Shown: piece by piece, positions 47,137 to 56,579 of the stretch
How the letters are laid out: each line of letters opens with the position of its first letter
Position numbering within the stretch: the first letter of the stretch is position 1
Source: a virus
IMG/VR virus record: IMGVR_UViG_3300034682_000252
Location: 27,017-91,016 of that record
Reading direction: 5' to 3' (one strand)
DNA length: 64,000 nucleotides
Notes under the pieces: generated by a model
Database searches by the model: none
What the model was told of the DNA's origin: nothing
Seen by the model: the letters and a program-made list of their open reading frames with translations, nothing else
Made by a program: the position numbers and the translations under genes

Positions 47137-50100
47137 TACTTCGCCTCCTTGTATTTGATGCCAAGCATCTTAATGGCCGCCATCACCATAGCCAGGTGCT
47201 CTGGATCCGCCATAGCCAGCTTTGCCAATTCTACATCGGTGGTCAGGGCCTGGAAGCCCATGGAGAACACTTCCGTGGTTTCCACACCCTGAATCCCCAT
47301 GGCGCCGTATATCTTGCCCACGTAGGGGTGATAGAACCCATCGTTTACCGCCACCTCGTTCTTGTACGATTTGACCCCGGTCATGTGCTTGAGATACGCG
47401 ACCTTACCCTTCTCGCTGGGGATGGCGTCCGAACGGCGAGCCAAGAGCTGCTTGGCAGCAAGCAGAAGCTCGGGGTTTTTGTACTCAACAAAGTGACCCA
47501 TTTCATGCCATAGGGTGGTCTTGGTCATCCCCTCCCCGCTGTTGATATGGTTGTTTTCCAGACTGGCATAAGCTCGCTTCTTCTTGCGCACGAGCTCTGG
47601 CGTCCCCATCTGCCCGGATACCACCTGGTAGAATCGGGCCATGTCGGATTTCATGGTGGCCATGTCATAACCGGGCGCCAGGCTGGCAGCAGAGATCCGC
47701 ACTTTCGTCCCAGCCACCATCTTGGCCGCCTCTCTTTCGGGCATGACGCCGGTCAGTTCGTCAACCATGGCCCGCAGCGGGGCCACCCCCTGCACCAGAG
47801 GCTTGTTTCCACTCTCCCGGAGAAGTGTGGCGTAGTGGCGATACAAGCTGACGGCCGCGGAAACAGCCACTTGATAGCCTGGCTGGCCGCGCTGCTGCTC
47901 AATGTAGGCCGTCACCGCCTCATAGGTCCGAATGTCATAATGGAAGCCGCCCGCATCAACGATATTGCCGGCTGACCGGGCCATGACGTCAGACAGGCCT
48001 TCACGCTGCGCCGGCGTCAGCGCCCGATACTCAGGGTTGCGGGCCAGTTCGGCCAACACCTGCTGCTTGTTCATGTGGCGGATAGCCGCGTCGGTAATGG
48101 CCTCCTCCCTGGCTTGGGTTGTCACCGACAATGCCAGCGCTCGGATCTGCCGCTCAAACTCGCCGGTATCGCGCTCAAACTGACCCTCCTTGTTGGATGT
48201 CATCATGTCGAACAAGGCCACCACCTGCCCCACACTCTCGGCATCGCGAACGAACCTTGCGGCCCTTGCAGCCCGAACCCGAGTGGGAAGATCGGCCGCC
48301 ACGGCGTCAAACATTCCGACCTGGATCCCACCCTTCTCGCCGTAGAGCTCGGCCATGTGGTCATTGACGCGGGCCAGCACGGTTACCAGGTCAACCGGTG
48401 GCTCGCCGAACATGTCCGCCACCACCTGGCCCTTGTGCTCCAGGATCTGGCATATCTCTTCGGCCATGACCGTGAAGGCCTCCGCCATGCGCTTCACCGA
48501 GCGGTTATTGGCCGCGATGAACGACGCCAGCGCGGCGGCCTGGGGATCGGCACCGCCGAACATGTCCCCCTGTTTCAGGTACTCCTCCACCGACTGGCCA
48601 GCGTCCCGGGCTGCCCGGACGATCGTCGTTGCGTCCACCAGCGCGGACAGGGCCTCCTCGTCCAGGGTCTTGGTCAGAGAGACGCTTTCGACCAGGGCGT
48701 CGGTGGTCTGCTTGTGGGCCTCCCCGGACAGGGTGCGCATTGTCACGAACTGGGGCGCCGCGTTGGTCAGGGCACTCAGGACGTTGCGGATCTCGGGGTC
48801 CGGCTCCTCAACGGCCAGGCGCAAAAGATCCTCATGCTGATAGGCCTTGGCGAACACTGCCGCCCGGATGCGCTCGATCACCTGCCTGGTGGGTCTGCCA
48901 TCGGGGGTCAGCAACCCGGCCGCCTGCTCGCTGGTCAGCTTTGCCAGGAAGGCAGAAACGAAGGGGCGATTAGAAGCCGCTAGGAAGTCGCCAGACGCAC
49001 CAGGGGAGAACAGGGCCATTACCCCCTCGTCCATGGCCTCCGCGTCGATTCTGGCCTGCTCTGTGGGGCTCATGGCCTGCATGTCCGACACGTTGCTATC
49101 TTTGGCGAACTGGGCGCGGTCCACTTCATCCAGGCGCACCCGCACCAGCACGGGCGAACTGAACGCCTTCACCTGGGTGGGCGTGAAGCCATAGAGCTCG
49201 GCGTTGTCCTCCAGGTACTGCCGGTATTCGCCGGCGTTGCCCTCGGCGTAGGCCTTGATGATCGCCATCGAGCGGCCATTGCCCGACTCCACCACTTTGT
49301 CAGGGCCGATGATCGGTGCGCCCTGGCTGGATAGCCCAGAGTCAGCCAGCCGCGCCGGCTGCAGCGAGCGGGAGAGCTTGGTGATCTGCATGACGCTGGC
49401 CACCCGGGTCCGGTCCCGCGGTTGCAGCTCCTGGGGATAGGCGCCGTTGGGCTTGCCGTCCAGGCCGTTGGAGGCGATCAGGGCGTTGGCCTCGATCAGC
49501 TTGAAGGCGGTACGCACGGACGCACCCTTGACGGTGGCGACGTAGCTCACGCGACCATGATCAAACTCGTCCTCCCCCAGCGGCTCAAATTGCACATCCA
49601 ACACAATGAAATCGAGTGGCGCGGCGTCGTCCAGGTAGTTGGAATCGAGCCCGTTAACGGCTACACTTGAATCACCAGGGGCAATGCTTGTATCTGGGGT
49701 ATCGGTGGTCGGTCGGCCGGTACGGAGTTCCAGTGGTCCTGTCCTGCTATTGCCCTCGACCCCAACACTTTCCAGGAATACCCCCACCGCCCCCGGGCGG
49801 CGATAAACCACGTCCCCCTCCTGCATCTTCCGGCCTATCTGGCTCGACTTGATGTGGTGCGAACTGACCACCACCTCATCCCCGGCCCTCTGCACAGTCA
49901 CGCAAACGAACCCCCGCACCTTGCCGTCTGGCTTGGCGATCGCATTCACGAACAGGTAATTGAAATCCCGCTCATCCCCGGGAGTGCCGCGGCGCTCTTT
50001 CAGCACCACGAGCGGATTTTCCAGGGTGGGGCGGATCCAGCCTGCGTATTGGACCCTACCCTTCGCCCCGAGCTTATCGAGTTGGTTTGCGCCGAACCGG

Positions 50101-50330
50101 ACAGGCCCGATCACCGTCTTGATGGTGGCCCCCATGAGCTCGGCAAGCTGCTCATCGCTGATCTCGGGATCTATGGCATGAGCATTGGCAGCCAGAATGT
50201 CCGCGAGGTGCTGGGGACTGTTCTTGGCTGGCGGCGTCTGGGTGGTGAGCTCGTCGAATACTTCCACCAGCTCGGTGCTGGTGGTGGCCGCCAGAACGCT
50301 CTGGATGGCCTTGTTTTTGCGGTCTTGCAT
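47136..50330 (-). CDS. ddrB-like: DdrB-like polyvalent protein with nuclease-like, ParB-like and zincin domains
   Basis: 1064 aa from ATG 50330 (GAGGGG upstream). Residues about 90-165 resemble a phage Barnase-EndoU-ColicinE5/D-RelE (PBECR) nuclease domain (NPLVVLKERRG, VVVSSHHIKSSQIGRKM). About 280-420 is a ddrB-type ParB fold (VVESGNGRSMAIIKAY). A long helical region follows. HEMGH at about 942-946 marks a C-terminal zinc peptidase. Such multi-domain proteins are co-packaged and injected to counter host defences. Last large gene of the leftward 46753-56017 operon. Confidence 0.8.
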   Translation of the reverse strand: MQDRKNKAIQSVLAATTSTELVEVFDELTTQTPPAKNSPQHLADILAANAHAIDPEISDEQLAELMGATIKTVIGPVRFGANQLDKLGAKGRVQYAGWIRPTLENPLVVLKERRGTPGDERDFNYLFVNAIAKPDGKVRGFVCVTVQRAGDEVVVSSHHIKSSQIGRKMQEGDVVYRRPGAVGVFLESVGVEGNSRTGPLELRTGRPTTDTPDTSIAPGDSSVAVNGLDSNYLDDAAPLDFIVLDVQFEPLGEDEFDHGRVSYVATVKGASVRTAFKLIEANALIASNGLDGKPNGAYPQELQPRDRTRVASVMQITKLSRSLQPARLADSGLSSQGAPIIGPDKVVESGNGRSMAIIKAYAEGNAGEYRQYLEDNAELYGFTPTQVKAFSSPVLVRVRLDEVDRAQFAKDSNVSDMQAMSPTEQARIDAEAMDEGVMALFSPGASGDFLAASNRPFVSAFLAKLTSEQAAGLLTPDGRPTRQVIERIRAAVFAKAYQHEDLLRLAVEEPDPEIRNVLSALTNAAPQFVTMRTLSGEAHKQTTDALVESVSLTKTLDEEALSALVDATTIVRAARDAGQSVEEYLKQGDMFGGADPQAAALASFIAANNRSVKRMAEAFTVMAEEICQILEHKGQVVADMFGEPPVDLVTVLARVNDHMAELYGEKGGIQVGMFDAVAADLPTRVRAARAARFVRDAESVGQVVALFDMMTSNKEGQFERDTGEFERQIRALALSVTTQAREEAITDAAIRHMNKQQVLAELARNPEYRALTPAQREGLSDVMARSAGNIVDAGGFHYDIRTYEAVTAYIEQQRGQPGYQVAVSAAVSLYRHYATLLRESGNKPLVQGVAPLRAMVDELTGVMPEREAAKMVAGTKVRISAASLAPGYDMATMKSDMARFYQVVSGQMGTPELVRKKKRAYASLENNHINSGEGMTKTTLWHEMGHFVEYKNPELLLAAKQLLARRSDAIPSEKGKVAYLKHMTGVKSYKNEVAVNDGFYHPYVGKIYGAMGIQGVETTEVFSMGFQALTTDVELAKLAMADPEHLAMVMAAIKMLGIKYKEAK

Positions 50331-50381
50331 GTGACCCCTCAAAGGGGGCTGACGGGGAAGGGTGGGCACCCCCGCCGAGGT

Positions 50382-51455
50382 TTAAGCGGCGATAAGCTCG
50401 GGGTTCGCTTCTATCCAGCGGGTCACACCGGCTTTCACGTCATCGAGCGCCATCCCCTCATCGGCCACGGCCAGGATCCGCTTGCGGAAATCAACGGGCG
50501 ATTCCTGGTTGAAATCGCCGCGCAAGTAGCGCATCGAAAGAGTTTCCTCGGGCTCCTGCTCCTGCTCGGGCTCCTGTTTGAGGGCGGCAACTCTGGTTCG
50601 CAGACCATCCAGGATCTGGCTGTAGCGCTCTTGGTCCTCGGCGGGCAGCGCTTCCACAAAACGGTCAAAATCCTCAATGGAGATCGGTTTGGCGCGGCCC
50701 ATTTCGGCGGAAAGCACCTCGCCCCCAAGGAGAGTCAGGGAGGCGGCGGTATTGCCGTCTGCAATGCTCTCCATGACCCCCTCCATGCCTCGGTGCTGAT
50801 ATTTCAGATTGGCATAGGCAACTTCCAGAGCAGGCCCAAGGGTAGCCATCCCCTCAACAAACACCTCTCCCTTGTAGCCAAGTTGCACGGCGCCATAGGA
50901 CCACTTGGCAATCGAGTAATCCCCCACGCCGTTTTTGTATATGTCCTTGGCTGCCCTGATGGCCTGTTCGACCATGTAGCGCACCTTCTTGCGCTTATCG
51001 GCTGGGAAGTAGCTCTTAATCCCCTTCCAGGCATTTTCAGCGGGGAAGGCCTGATCAGCGCTCCAGCCCGAATAACCAATTTTGAAGGCATCACGCCCCG
51101 CGCCTTGCTCGGTCGCCCACAAGATCACCACACCAAGCGTCTCATTGGAAACAAGCGCGGTGGCCTTGCTGCTTTTCTCATAGACCTTCGTCCATGCTGG
51201 GTGCTGGACCCCGCCGATAGCCAAGCCCACCAGCGAGCGGCGGGTGGCTTCTTCGGCCTCTTGATCGCTCCCCTCCTCGTCCACCTCGGCCGGCGCCGGC
51301 TTCACAGCATCACCCTTGAGCTTTGCCATGATTGCGGCCAGTTCGCGCTGCTTGGCCAGCTTATCGAGAATGCCGAGCTCGCCGGCTTTCAGTTCGCTTT
51401 TGAGGGTGGCGGCCTGCTTCTGCAGGCCCACCTTTTCCAGAATGCTCAATGCCAT
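50382..51455 (-). CDS. Hypothetical protein of the polyvalent operon
   Basis: 357 aa, TAATG overlap with the gene upstream. Coiled-coil N-terminus (about 1-50), acidic linker (EVDEEGSDQEAEEATRRSL), a mixed domain (about 75-215; GRDAFKIGYSGWSADQAFPA, KWSYGAVQLGYKG) and a helical C-terminus with Glu/Gln repeats (EQEQEPEETL). Probably a packaged partner of the proteins around it. No known domain recognised. Confidence 0.7.
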   Translation of the reverse strand: MALSILEKVGLQKQAATLKSELKAGELGILDKLAKQRELAAIMAKLKGDAVKPAPAEVDEEGSDQEAEEATRRSLVGLAIGGVQHPAWTKVYEKSSKATALVSNETLGVVILWATEQGAGRDAFKIGYSGWSADQAFPAENAWKGIKSYFPADKRKKVRYMVEQAIRAAKDIYKNGVGDYSIAKWSYGAVQLGYKGEVFVEGMATLGPALEVAYANLKYQHRGMEGVMESIADGNTAASLTLLGGEVLSAEMGRAKPISIEDFDRFVEALPAEDQERYSQILDGLRTRVAALKQEPEQEQEPEETLSMRYLRGDFNQESPVDFRKRILAVADEGMALDDVKAGVTRWIEANPELIAA

Positions 51456-54400
51456 TACGCGGCCTCCTCCATCAGTTCGGTCAGACGGTCAGCGACCTTG
51501 TGCAAGTAAGGTTCGTGACGCTCAACGGCACCGGCCTGCTCGAGCTGTTCGATCAGGGAGCCCATGCCCTCCAGGTACACCTGGTAATCACCCTCGCCGG
51601 TGCGCAGGGCTTCCAGTTGCTCCAGGAGCGCCAGGATAGCCGGGTCGGCCTCATCCCACTGGTTGCTGGTGGCGGGTGGCTCGTCGCCGCCTGGCTGCTC
51701 GGTACCGCCCTCGGGAGGCAGTTCATCGCCCTCAGTCACGGGCGGGGTGGCCGCGGCGCGGGCCTTGTCGATCATGCTGTTTGCCATGGCTTTGACGCTC
51801 CCGGTATAGCCGGCCTCTTGCAGGGCCTGGGTGAGTTGGCCGCTCTCGTACTTGCCATCGACAAAGAACGGGTTGTTGGTTTCGGTCAGGGAGCCCTTTG
51901 GCTTAAACAGCTCATTCCAGATCTCTTCGTCGGTTTCCTCCAGTTCGACCATGCGGACCACCACCTCCTCCAGCTCAGCCAGGCGAGCGGCACGGGATAC
52001 CGGGCTCCACACTGCCGCGGCCATGTCCTCCAGGGAGTAATGGTCGATCTGGTCCTTGGTCAGCGGCTCCAGGTAGGCAATCATGCCGTGGCGCCAGCCG
52101 GTCGGGTCGCGGTCCTTGATCAGCTCGGCCACGCGGGCATCGCCGGCGACGTCATCCTGGGGGATGTGGGCGACCACGCCATCCGGCTGGGTGCCCAGGC
52201 CGTAGGGGCGAACGCGCATCCCATACCAGTAGAGCGGAGTCGCCTCGGTGGGCTCCTCGACCGTCTCGGTCGTCGGGGGCGGCTCGACCGGCTCAGGATT
52301 GCGCTTGGCGAATGCCTCATCCACATCTTTCTGATAGGCGGCCTCCATAGCTGCCTTGGCCTCATCCCAATGCCTTACCTCAGTGGCACCGGTGATTGGG
52401 CCGCCGTCGCCATAGAGCACCGCAAAGGAACCGGTCGGCTCATTGTCCGGGCCCACATTCGCCCTGATGTAAAAGCCATCATGGAATTGCTCATCAATGG
52501 CGGGGGTGTCGATCATGAGCACCGGCACAATGGGATCACCTTCTCCCCCCTCGCCCAGCTCGCTAAAGCTCGAGCGCCAATCCTTCTCAAGCCGACCGGT
52601 GATGAACGCGGCCAGGGCGTTTTTGATCAACTCCCTGTTTCTCTCGAAGTTGTCCTCTTTCAGGCGGTAACCGGCAGCCTTGCCGCTCTTGTAGGCCTTG
52701 TAGAGTGTGCTGGTGGCATCATCCATCGCCCCGCCCTGGGAGCTGGTAGAGAAGATGCGGTAAACCGTGCCGTCCTTCTCGACAATCGAGATATACCCCT
52801 CAAGATCGCCGCTGGCATCGGCATAACGACGGGAGATAACGGCGCCATTGGTCAGCGTCATCTGGCCGTGAATGCTCAATTGCTGCTTGATGTAGCGAAT
52901 CCCATCCTCGGGCAATTCATCCGTCTTGATGGTGTCCTTGCTGACTTCCTCCATCGGAATGGTGCCGCCGTCGGTCAGCAGGTACTGGCCGCGATTCTTG
53001 AAGCCCTGGCCGTCCCAGGTGTAGCGCTTGGCCGCCACGCCCGGGGTGCCAGGGGTCACGTCGATCACCTTGTCGGTGGAGTTGACCACCTGCATCCCGC
53101 CCAGCTTGCCGCCCGTCTGGGGTCGGTTCTGCAGGGTGACAAGCGCCCCCTTGGATTCGTTGCCGGTCAAGGTGGGCTGGGCTGGTTGCGCGGCCGGAGC
53201 GTAGTAACCGCCATCAGCTTGCAGCGCGGCGATCAGCTTCTCTTTCGGGTAGGTGCCCGCGATCAAGGCGGCGCCATCAAAGCGAACCGGGGCGCCCTTC
53301 TTCTCTCTAAATGGCATCCGATCCGTGATTTGATTGGCCTGTAAGCGGTCGAGCTCAAAGTAATAACTGAGAAGGAACGTCATGTAGCTACGGGGGGTAG
53401 GATTGATCCCCGTCTCTATGCCCGCGATTGACACTGAATAAACAATATCATCGACCAAACCGGTCAGCGCCTTTCGCTCTCTCTCGCTGGTGGCTGGGTC
53501 ATCGGGGTTTGAGAGAAACACATCCTGCCCATAACTGCCTTTTGGCCAGCCAGCCATGACGTTCACGGCATCAATGGTTTTCGCCCGTATTTTCCCAATC
53601 TCGCCGGCCGTGCGCTTATGCGACTTGGCCCAGTGCTCAGCCTCATCCGTCGAGTCAAACCCGGCTGCAATCTGGTACTCATTCACCAGCATGACGCGAT
53701 CGGGATTCTGCTCATTGATCAGCTTCCAGCCAGTGCCGGTGATTGTCTTGCTGGCCCGCTCCTGCTGGCGCTTGGCCGCGGCGTTATCGTAGTGCTGGGA
53801 AATGGTGATTTTCGGGGTTTCGCCCTCACCGACCAGACCAGGCGTGACAGGTTGAACTACCGGAGCCGGTTCGGCGACCTTGCCCAGGCCTGCCAGCGTC
53901 TTGCGCAGCTCCTCATTGCGCTGGATCTGGCTGGCCAGTTGCCCGTTGACCTTGGCGAGCTCGGCGTCAGTGCTGCCCTTGGCATCTGCCAGGGTATCCA
54001 CCTGTTCGCTCAGCAGCTCGGCCTGCTTCATGTGCTGTTCGGTATCAGCCTCCAGGGTGGCCAGCTCCTCGGCCTTGGCCTTGTTGTCTGCCTGCTTGGC
54101 GGCAAACTTGGTGCTGTTGCGCTCTGCCAGGTTGGCGAGCGCCATGGTGGTCTGCTTGAGGGAAATATCCCGCCCCTTGCTGGGGGCGACAACGTGGGTC
54201 ACATCCCGTTTGTTCAAGAGGAACCGGAACGCGACCAGGGTGTCCGCCGCGGTGATCTTGCCCGGGTCATTGCTGGGGCTGTGGAAAATCACAAAGATGG
54301 ATTGCCCATCAGACAGGGGGATCTCGGCGGAGAGTACCGCCACGTCGCCAGCCCTCTTGGGGTCGCCCACTTTGGCGTCAGCAGCCTGGATCTCAGTGCC

Positions 54401-54667
54401 GGTCAGCGCCTGATTCAGCGCCCGATTAAAGGCGCCCATGGTGCGGTCTATGCGCTGGTGGGTCGTCACAATGGCATCGGTGAATGCCTGCTCGCCACGG
54501 CCAGCCAGGCCGTAGAGATAGGTCGCCTCAATCTCCTCCAGGGTTGCCGGCTCCAGCATCATGGAATCATCCCCCAGGGCGTCCAGGTAATGCTGCTCAG
54601 ACAGAGGGGCGGCCTTGTGGTCAATCATGTTGACCACACGGGCCCCGTTATGAAGGGCATAAATCAT
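51455..54667 (-). CDS. Large polyvalent protein, possibly DarA-related
   Basis: 1070 aa. The N-terminal module (about 90-190: SAEIPLSDGQSIFVIFHSPS, FRFLLNKRDVTHVV) resembles the start of DarA-type defence-against-restriction proteins. A coiled coil (about 200-275) and several alpha/beta modules follow (about 300-620 and 620-860), with Pro/Thr-rich linkers, and a C-terminal helical part ends in LTELMEEAA. ATGA-coupled to the gene upstream. Presumed injected with DNA; the family call is tentative. Confidence 0.65.
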   Translation of the reverse strand: MIYALHNGARVVNMIDHKAAPLSEQHYLDALGDDSMMLEPATLEEIEATYLYGLAGRGEQAFTDAIVTTHQRIDRTMGAFNRALNQALTGTEIQAADAKVGDPKRAGDVAVLSAEIPLSDGQSIFVIFHSPSNDPGKITAADTLVAFRFLLNKRDVTHVVAPSKGRDISLKQTTMALANLAERNSTKFAAKQADNKAKAEELATLEADTEQHMKQAELLSEQVDTLADAKGSTDAELAKVNGQLASQIQRNEELRKTLAGLGKVAEPAPVVQPVTPGLVGEGETPKITISQHYDNAAAKRQQERASKTITGTGWKLINEQNPDRVMLVNEYQIAAGFDSTDEAEHWAKSHKRTAGEIGKIRAKTIDAVNVMAGWPKGSYGQDVFLSNPDDPATSERERKALTGLVDDIVYSVSIAGIETGINPTPRSYMTFLLSYYFELDRLQANQITDRMPFREKKGAPVRFDGAALIAGTYPKEKLIAALQADGGYYAPAAQPAQPTLTGNESKGALVTLQNRPQTGGKLGGMQVVNSTDKVIDVTPGTPGVAAKRYTWDGQGFKNRGQYLLTDGGTIPMEEVSKDTIKTDELPEDGIRYIKQQLSIHGQMTLTNGAVISRRYADASGDLEGYISIVEKDGTVYRIFSTSSQGGAMDDATSTLYKAYKSGKAAGYRLKEDNFERNRELIKNALAAFITGRLEKDWRSSFSELGEGGEGDPIVPVLMIDTPAIDEQFHDGFYIRANVGPDNEPTGSFAVLYGDGGPITGATEVRHWDEAKAAMEAAYQKDVDEAFAKRNPEPVEPPPTTETVEEPTEATPLYWYGMRVRPYGLGTQPDGVVAHIPQDDVAGDARVAELIKDRDPTGWRHGMIAYLEPLTKDQIDHYSLEDMAAAVWSPVSRAARLAELEEVVVRMVELEETDEEIWNELFKPKGSLTETNNPFFVDGKYESGQLTQALQEAGYTGSVKAMANSMIDKARAAATPPVTEGDELPPEGGTEQPGGDEPPATSNQWDEADPAILALLEQLEALRTGEGDYQVYLEGMGSLIEQLEQAGAVERHEPYLHKVADRLTELMEEAA

Positions 54668-55299
54668 GCTTCGCCTCCCAGGGCTTCAATCTGCTGGATC
54701 AGTTGGTTGGTGGTCGCCCGCTCCAGTTCCAGCTTGTTGCGCTGGCTCTCGAGCTCGCTGGTGCTGGTGGCCTTGGCGGCCTGCAGCTCCGCAATCCGGG
54801 CCTCTATGGTGGCGACGTTGGTCCTGGCGCCCGCGTTGGCAGCCTTGGCCTCGATGATCCGGGCCAGGATGGTGCGGCCGGCCGGCTTCTTCTTTGACTC
54901 GTCGGGATTAACCTGCTTTACCGCCTTGCGGGCGAGACTGTTATCCCAGCGGGCCTGACCGGCCACCACTTTGGCCGCCACCTCTTTGGCGTAGGCATCC
55001 ATGGTTTTCAGGGACTGTACCGGGATGATGGTCGTATTCAGCTTGGTTTCGATCACGTCGCCCTGGTCGCCCAGGGTGATGGTGATGGACTGCCCGCCTT
55101 CAAAGCGCAGCAGAGCCTTTTTCGTCGCCATCCGGTCCTTTCTGACCATGCGGTTGGTTGCCTCAACTTCCGCAACGGTCTGGCCGGCTTTCTTGAAGCT
55201 GGCAACCAGCTTCTTGAGGCCGACCTCAGTCACGTTGTCGAAATCGAGGGTGAAGTATTCAGCCTTGTTCTGGCTGTAACGTTCGTCTCTCTGGGTCAT
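54664..55299 (-). CDS. Coiled-coil protein with DarA_N-like start
   Basis: 211 aa. N-terminal beta-rich part (about 10-95; LDFDNVTEVGLKKLVASFKK, LLRFEGGQSITITLGDQG) followed by a helical module and a long coiled coil (LESQRNKLELERATTNQLIQ). The layout parallels the N-terminal 280 residues of the next gene, suggesting a shared module. ATGA overlaps on both sides. Confidence 0.65.
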   Translation of the reverse strand: MTQRDERYSQNKAEYFTLDFDNVTEVGLKKLVASFKKAGQTVAEVEATNRMVRKDRMATKKALLRFEGGQSITITLGDQGDVIETKLNTTIIPVQSLKTMDAYAKEVAAKVVAGQARWDNSLARKAVKQVNPDESKKKPAGRTILARIIEAKAANAGARTNVATIEARIAELQAAKATSTSELESQRNKLELERATTNQLIQQIEALGGEA

Positions 55300-55715
55300 T
55301 GAATTTGTACCTGTATGGTCTTTGAAGCCTTGAGCGGGAACAGGGAATAAAACGGGTTGCGGCGGCAGGTTGTGGTGATCCTGACTGTCAGCTCCCAGGG
55401 GCCCGGGGTGAGCAGGTTTTCACGGATCAGCAGGTACTCGTCGTTGCTGCCAATGGCGCAGCCGGCCAAGGAGCGGGTGCGGCCAGTAATAACGGTCGTG
55501 GGGCGCTTGCGGTCGCGGAATGAGTAGGTCACTTCCGACCAGTCAGGGTCAGAGGAGGCGTGATAGTGCAAGACGTAGCGGCGATAGCCGCCCTCACTGC
55601 CCGCCGGCTCCACCGTCACATCGGACACCTGGCCGCGCCGAAGGATAAGCCTATCCAACAACCCAGCCAGACCCGCGGCTGCGGCTGTCACGAGAAAAAG
55701 GGTGTTTCCGTCCAT
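55296..55715 (-). CDS. Membrane-anchored beta-domain protein
   Basis: 139 aa. One hydrophobic segment at about residues 5-20 (LFLVTAAAAGLAGLLDRLIL), then a beta-rich domain probably in the periplasm (RRYVLHYHASSDPDWSEVTY; PGPWELTVRITTTCRR). Next to the holin, so it may be a lysis regulator or spanin-like partner (inference). Confidence 0.6.
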   Translation of the reverse strand: MDGNTLFLVTAAAAGLAGLLDRLILRRGQVSDVTVEPAGSEGGYRRYVLHYHASSDPDWSEVTYSFRDRKRPTTVITGRTRSLAGCAIGSNDEYLLIRENLLTPGPWELTVRITTTCRRNPFYSLFPLKASKTIQVQIQ

Positions 55716-55717
55716 TG

Positions 55718-56017
55718 TTAGAACCTCATCAGTTTTTTCATGCCCTGGAGCAGACCACCTGCCAGCACACTAATTACTGCTGCTCCATTGTGCGTTGATG
55801 CAATCACCAGTAGGCAAACCAGCGGTTCAGGCCAGCGTTGCCATACCCCCAAGAAATAAACACTCCAGCCAGCGAGAGCCGCCGTCGTCAGCTCGGTCAT
55901 GAGCTCCCTCAAGCCCGCCCCCACTCGCTGATCTCGCCGACCCTGTAGGTAGGAGGCAATCCCACCAAACAGCGCCAAGCCTGACACCAGAGCGATCAGG
56001 CCAGGTTCTACTGTCAT
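55718..56017 (-). CDS. Putative holin
   Basis: 99 aa from ATG 56017 with GGGGG upstream. Three hydrophobic segments at about residues 5-23, 45-60 and 68-90 separated by a basic loop (QGRRDQRVGAGLRELMTELT), typical of small phage holins of the LydA/holin 2-3 kind. First gene of the leftward lysis and polyvalent operon. It would permeabilise the inner membrane for the amidase at 46172. Confidence 0.65.
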   Translation of the reverse strand: MTVEPGLIALVSGLALFGGIASYLQGRRDQRVGAGLRELMTELTTAALAGWSVYFLGVWQRWPEPLVCLLVIASTHNGAAVISVLAGGLLQGMKKLMRF

Positions 56018-56074
56018 CGACACCCCCACCTAAGAAGCCAAAAAAAGTCATCCATAAGCATCCATAAAATGGGG

Positions 56075-56083
56075 TTAGGAAGT
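56075..56083 (+). promoter_or_regulatory. TTAGGAAGT variant of dispersed motif, site 12
   Basis: One-base variant preceded by GGGG, 58 bp upstream of the leftward holin gene. Confidence 0.45.
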
Positions 56084-56159
56084 TGGGGCCATATTACCGA
56101 TCTTGGCCCCAGTTTTGCGGATTGGCGTTATTGCCACCCCTTCCCCATGCCATTCAGAT

Positions 56160-56579
56160 TCAGCTCGGCTGCTCAGGCCATGTGACGTCAGCAGGCCAGC
56201 CAGCGCTTTGTGGGAGGCGGTACACCTCCACCCGGTACAACCGCCATGCAGCCAGGAGAGAAAGCTCCTCCTCGCTTGCTATGCCTAGCTTCTCCGCATC
56301 CTCCAGCGGGGCCATGGCAACAACGGCTTGCTGCAACTTGATGGACTGCTGCTCTCGCTGCTGATCTTCGCTGGGCGCCGGCGCATCCAATTCAGTGATG
56401 GGGCCGAACTCGCCATGAATGGCGCGAAAATAGAGCTCGCGGCCATGCTCGGCCGGATCATCCTTTCGGGCGGTAAAGTCGATGAACTCGCCAGGGAGGT
56501 GGCCAAAGGCCACCTCCATGTCCAAGCTGTCTGGCTGGTGGGAGTAAGCAATAACGTTTCTTGCTGTGATGATTTCCAT
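56160..56579 (-). CDS. Tail-fibre assembly protein (Tfa-like)
   Basis: 139 aa from ATG 56579, overlapping the fibre gene stop (TGATG). A mixed N-terminal domain (ITARNVIAYSHQPDSLDMEV) and a C-terminal helical part in which RLYRVEVYRLPQSAGWPADV matches the usual Tfa ending (Y-R-x-x-x-x-x-I-x-x-x-x-x-x-x-x-W-P-x-x-P). Tfa proteins are chaperones that fold or cap the fibre tip. Confidence 0.8.
   Translation of the reverse strand: MEIITARNVIAYSHQPDSLDMEVAFGHLPGEFIDFTARKDDPAEHGRELYFRAIHGEFGPITELDAPAPSEDQQREQQSIKLQQAVVAMAPLEDAEKLGIASEEELSLLAAWRLYRVEVYRLPQSAGWPADVTWPEQPS

Noticed and set aside
49854-54958. Long rightward frames (for example 49854-51509, 51449-53344, 53618-54958)
   Set aside because: They are opposite the coupled leftward genes at 47136-55299, have low-complexity His/Gly/Leu content, and lack ribosome-binding sequences.
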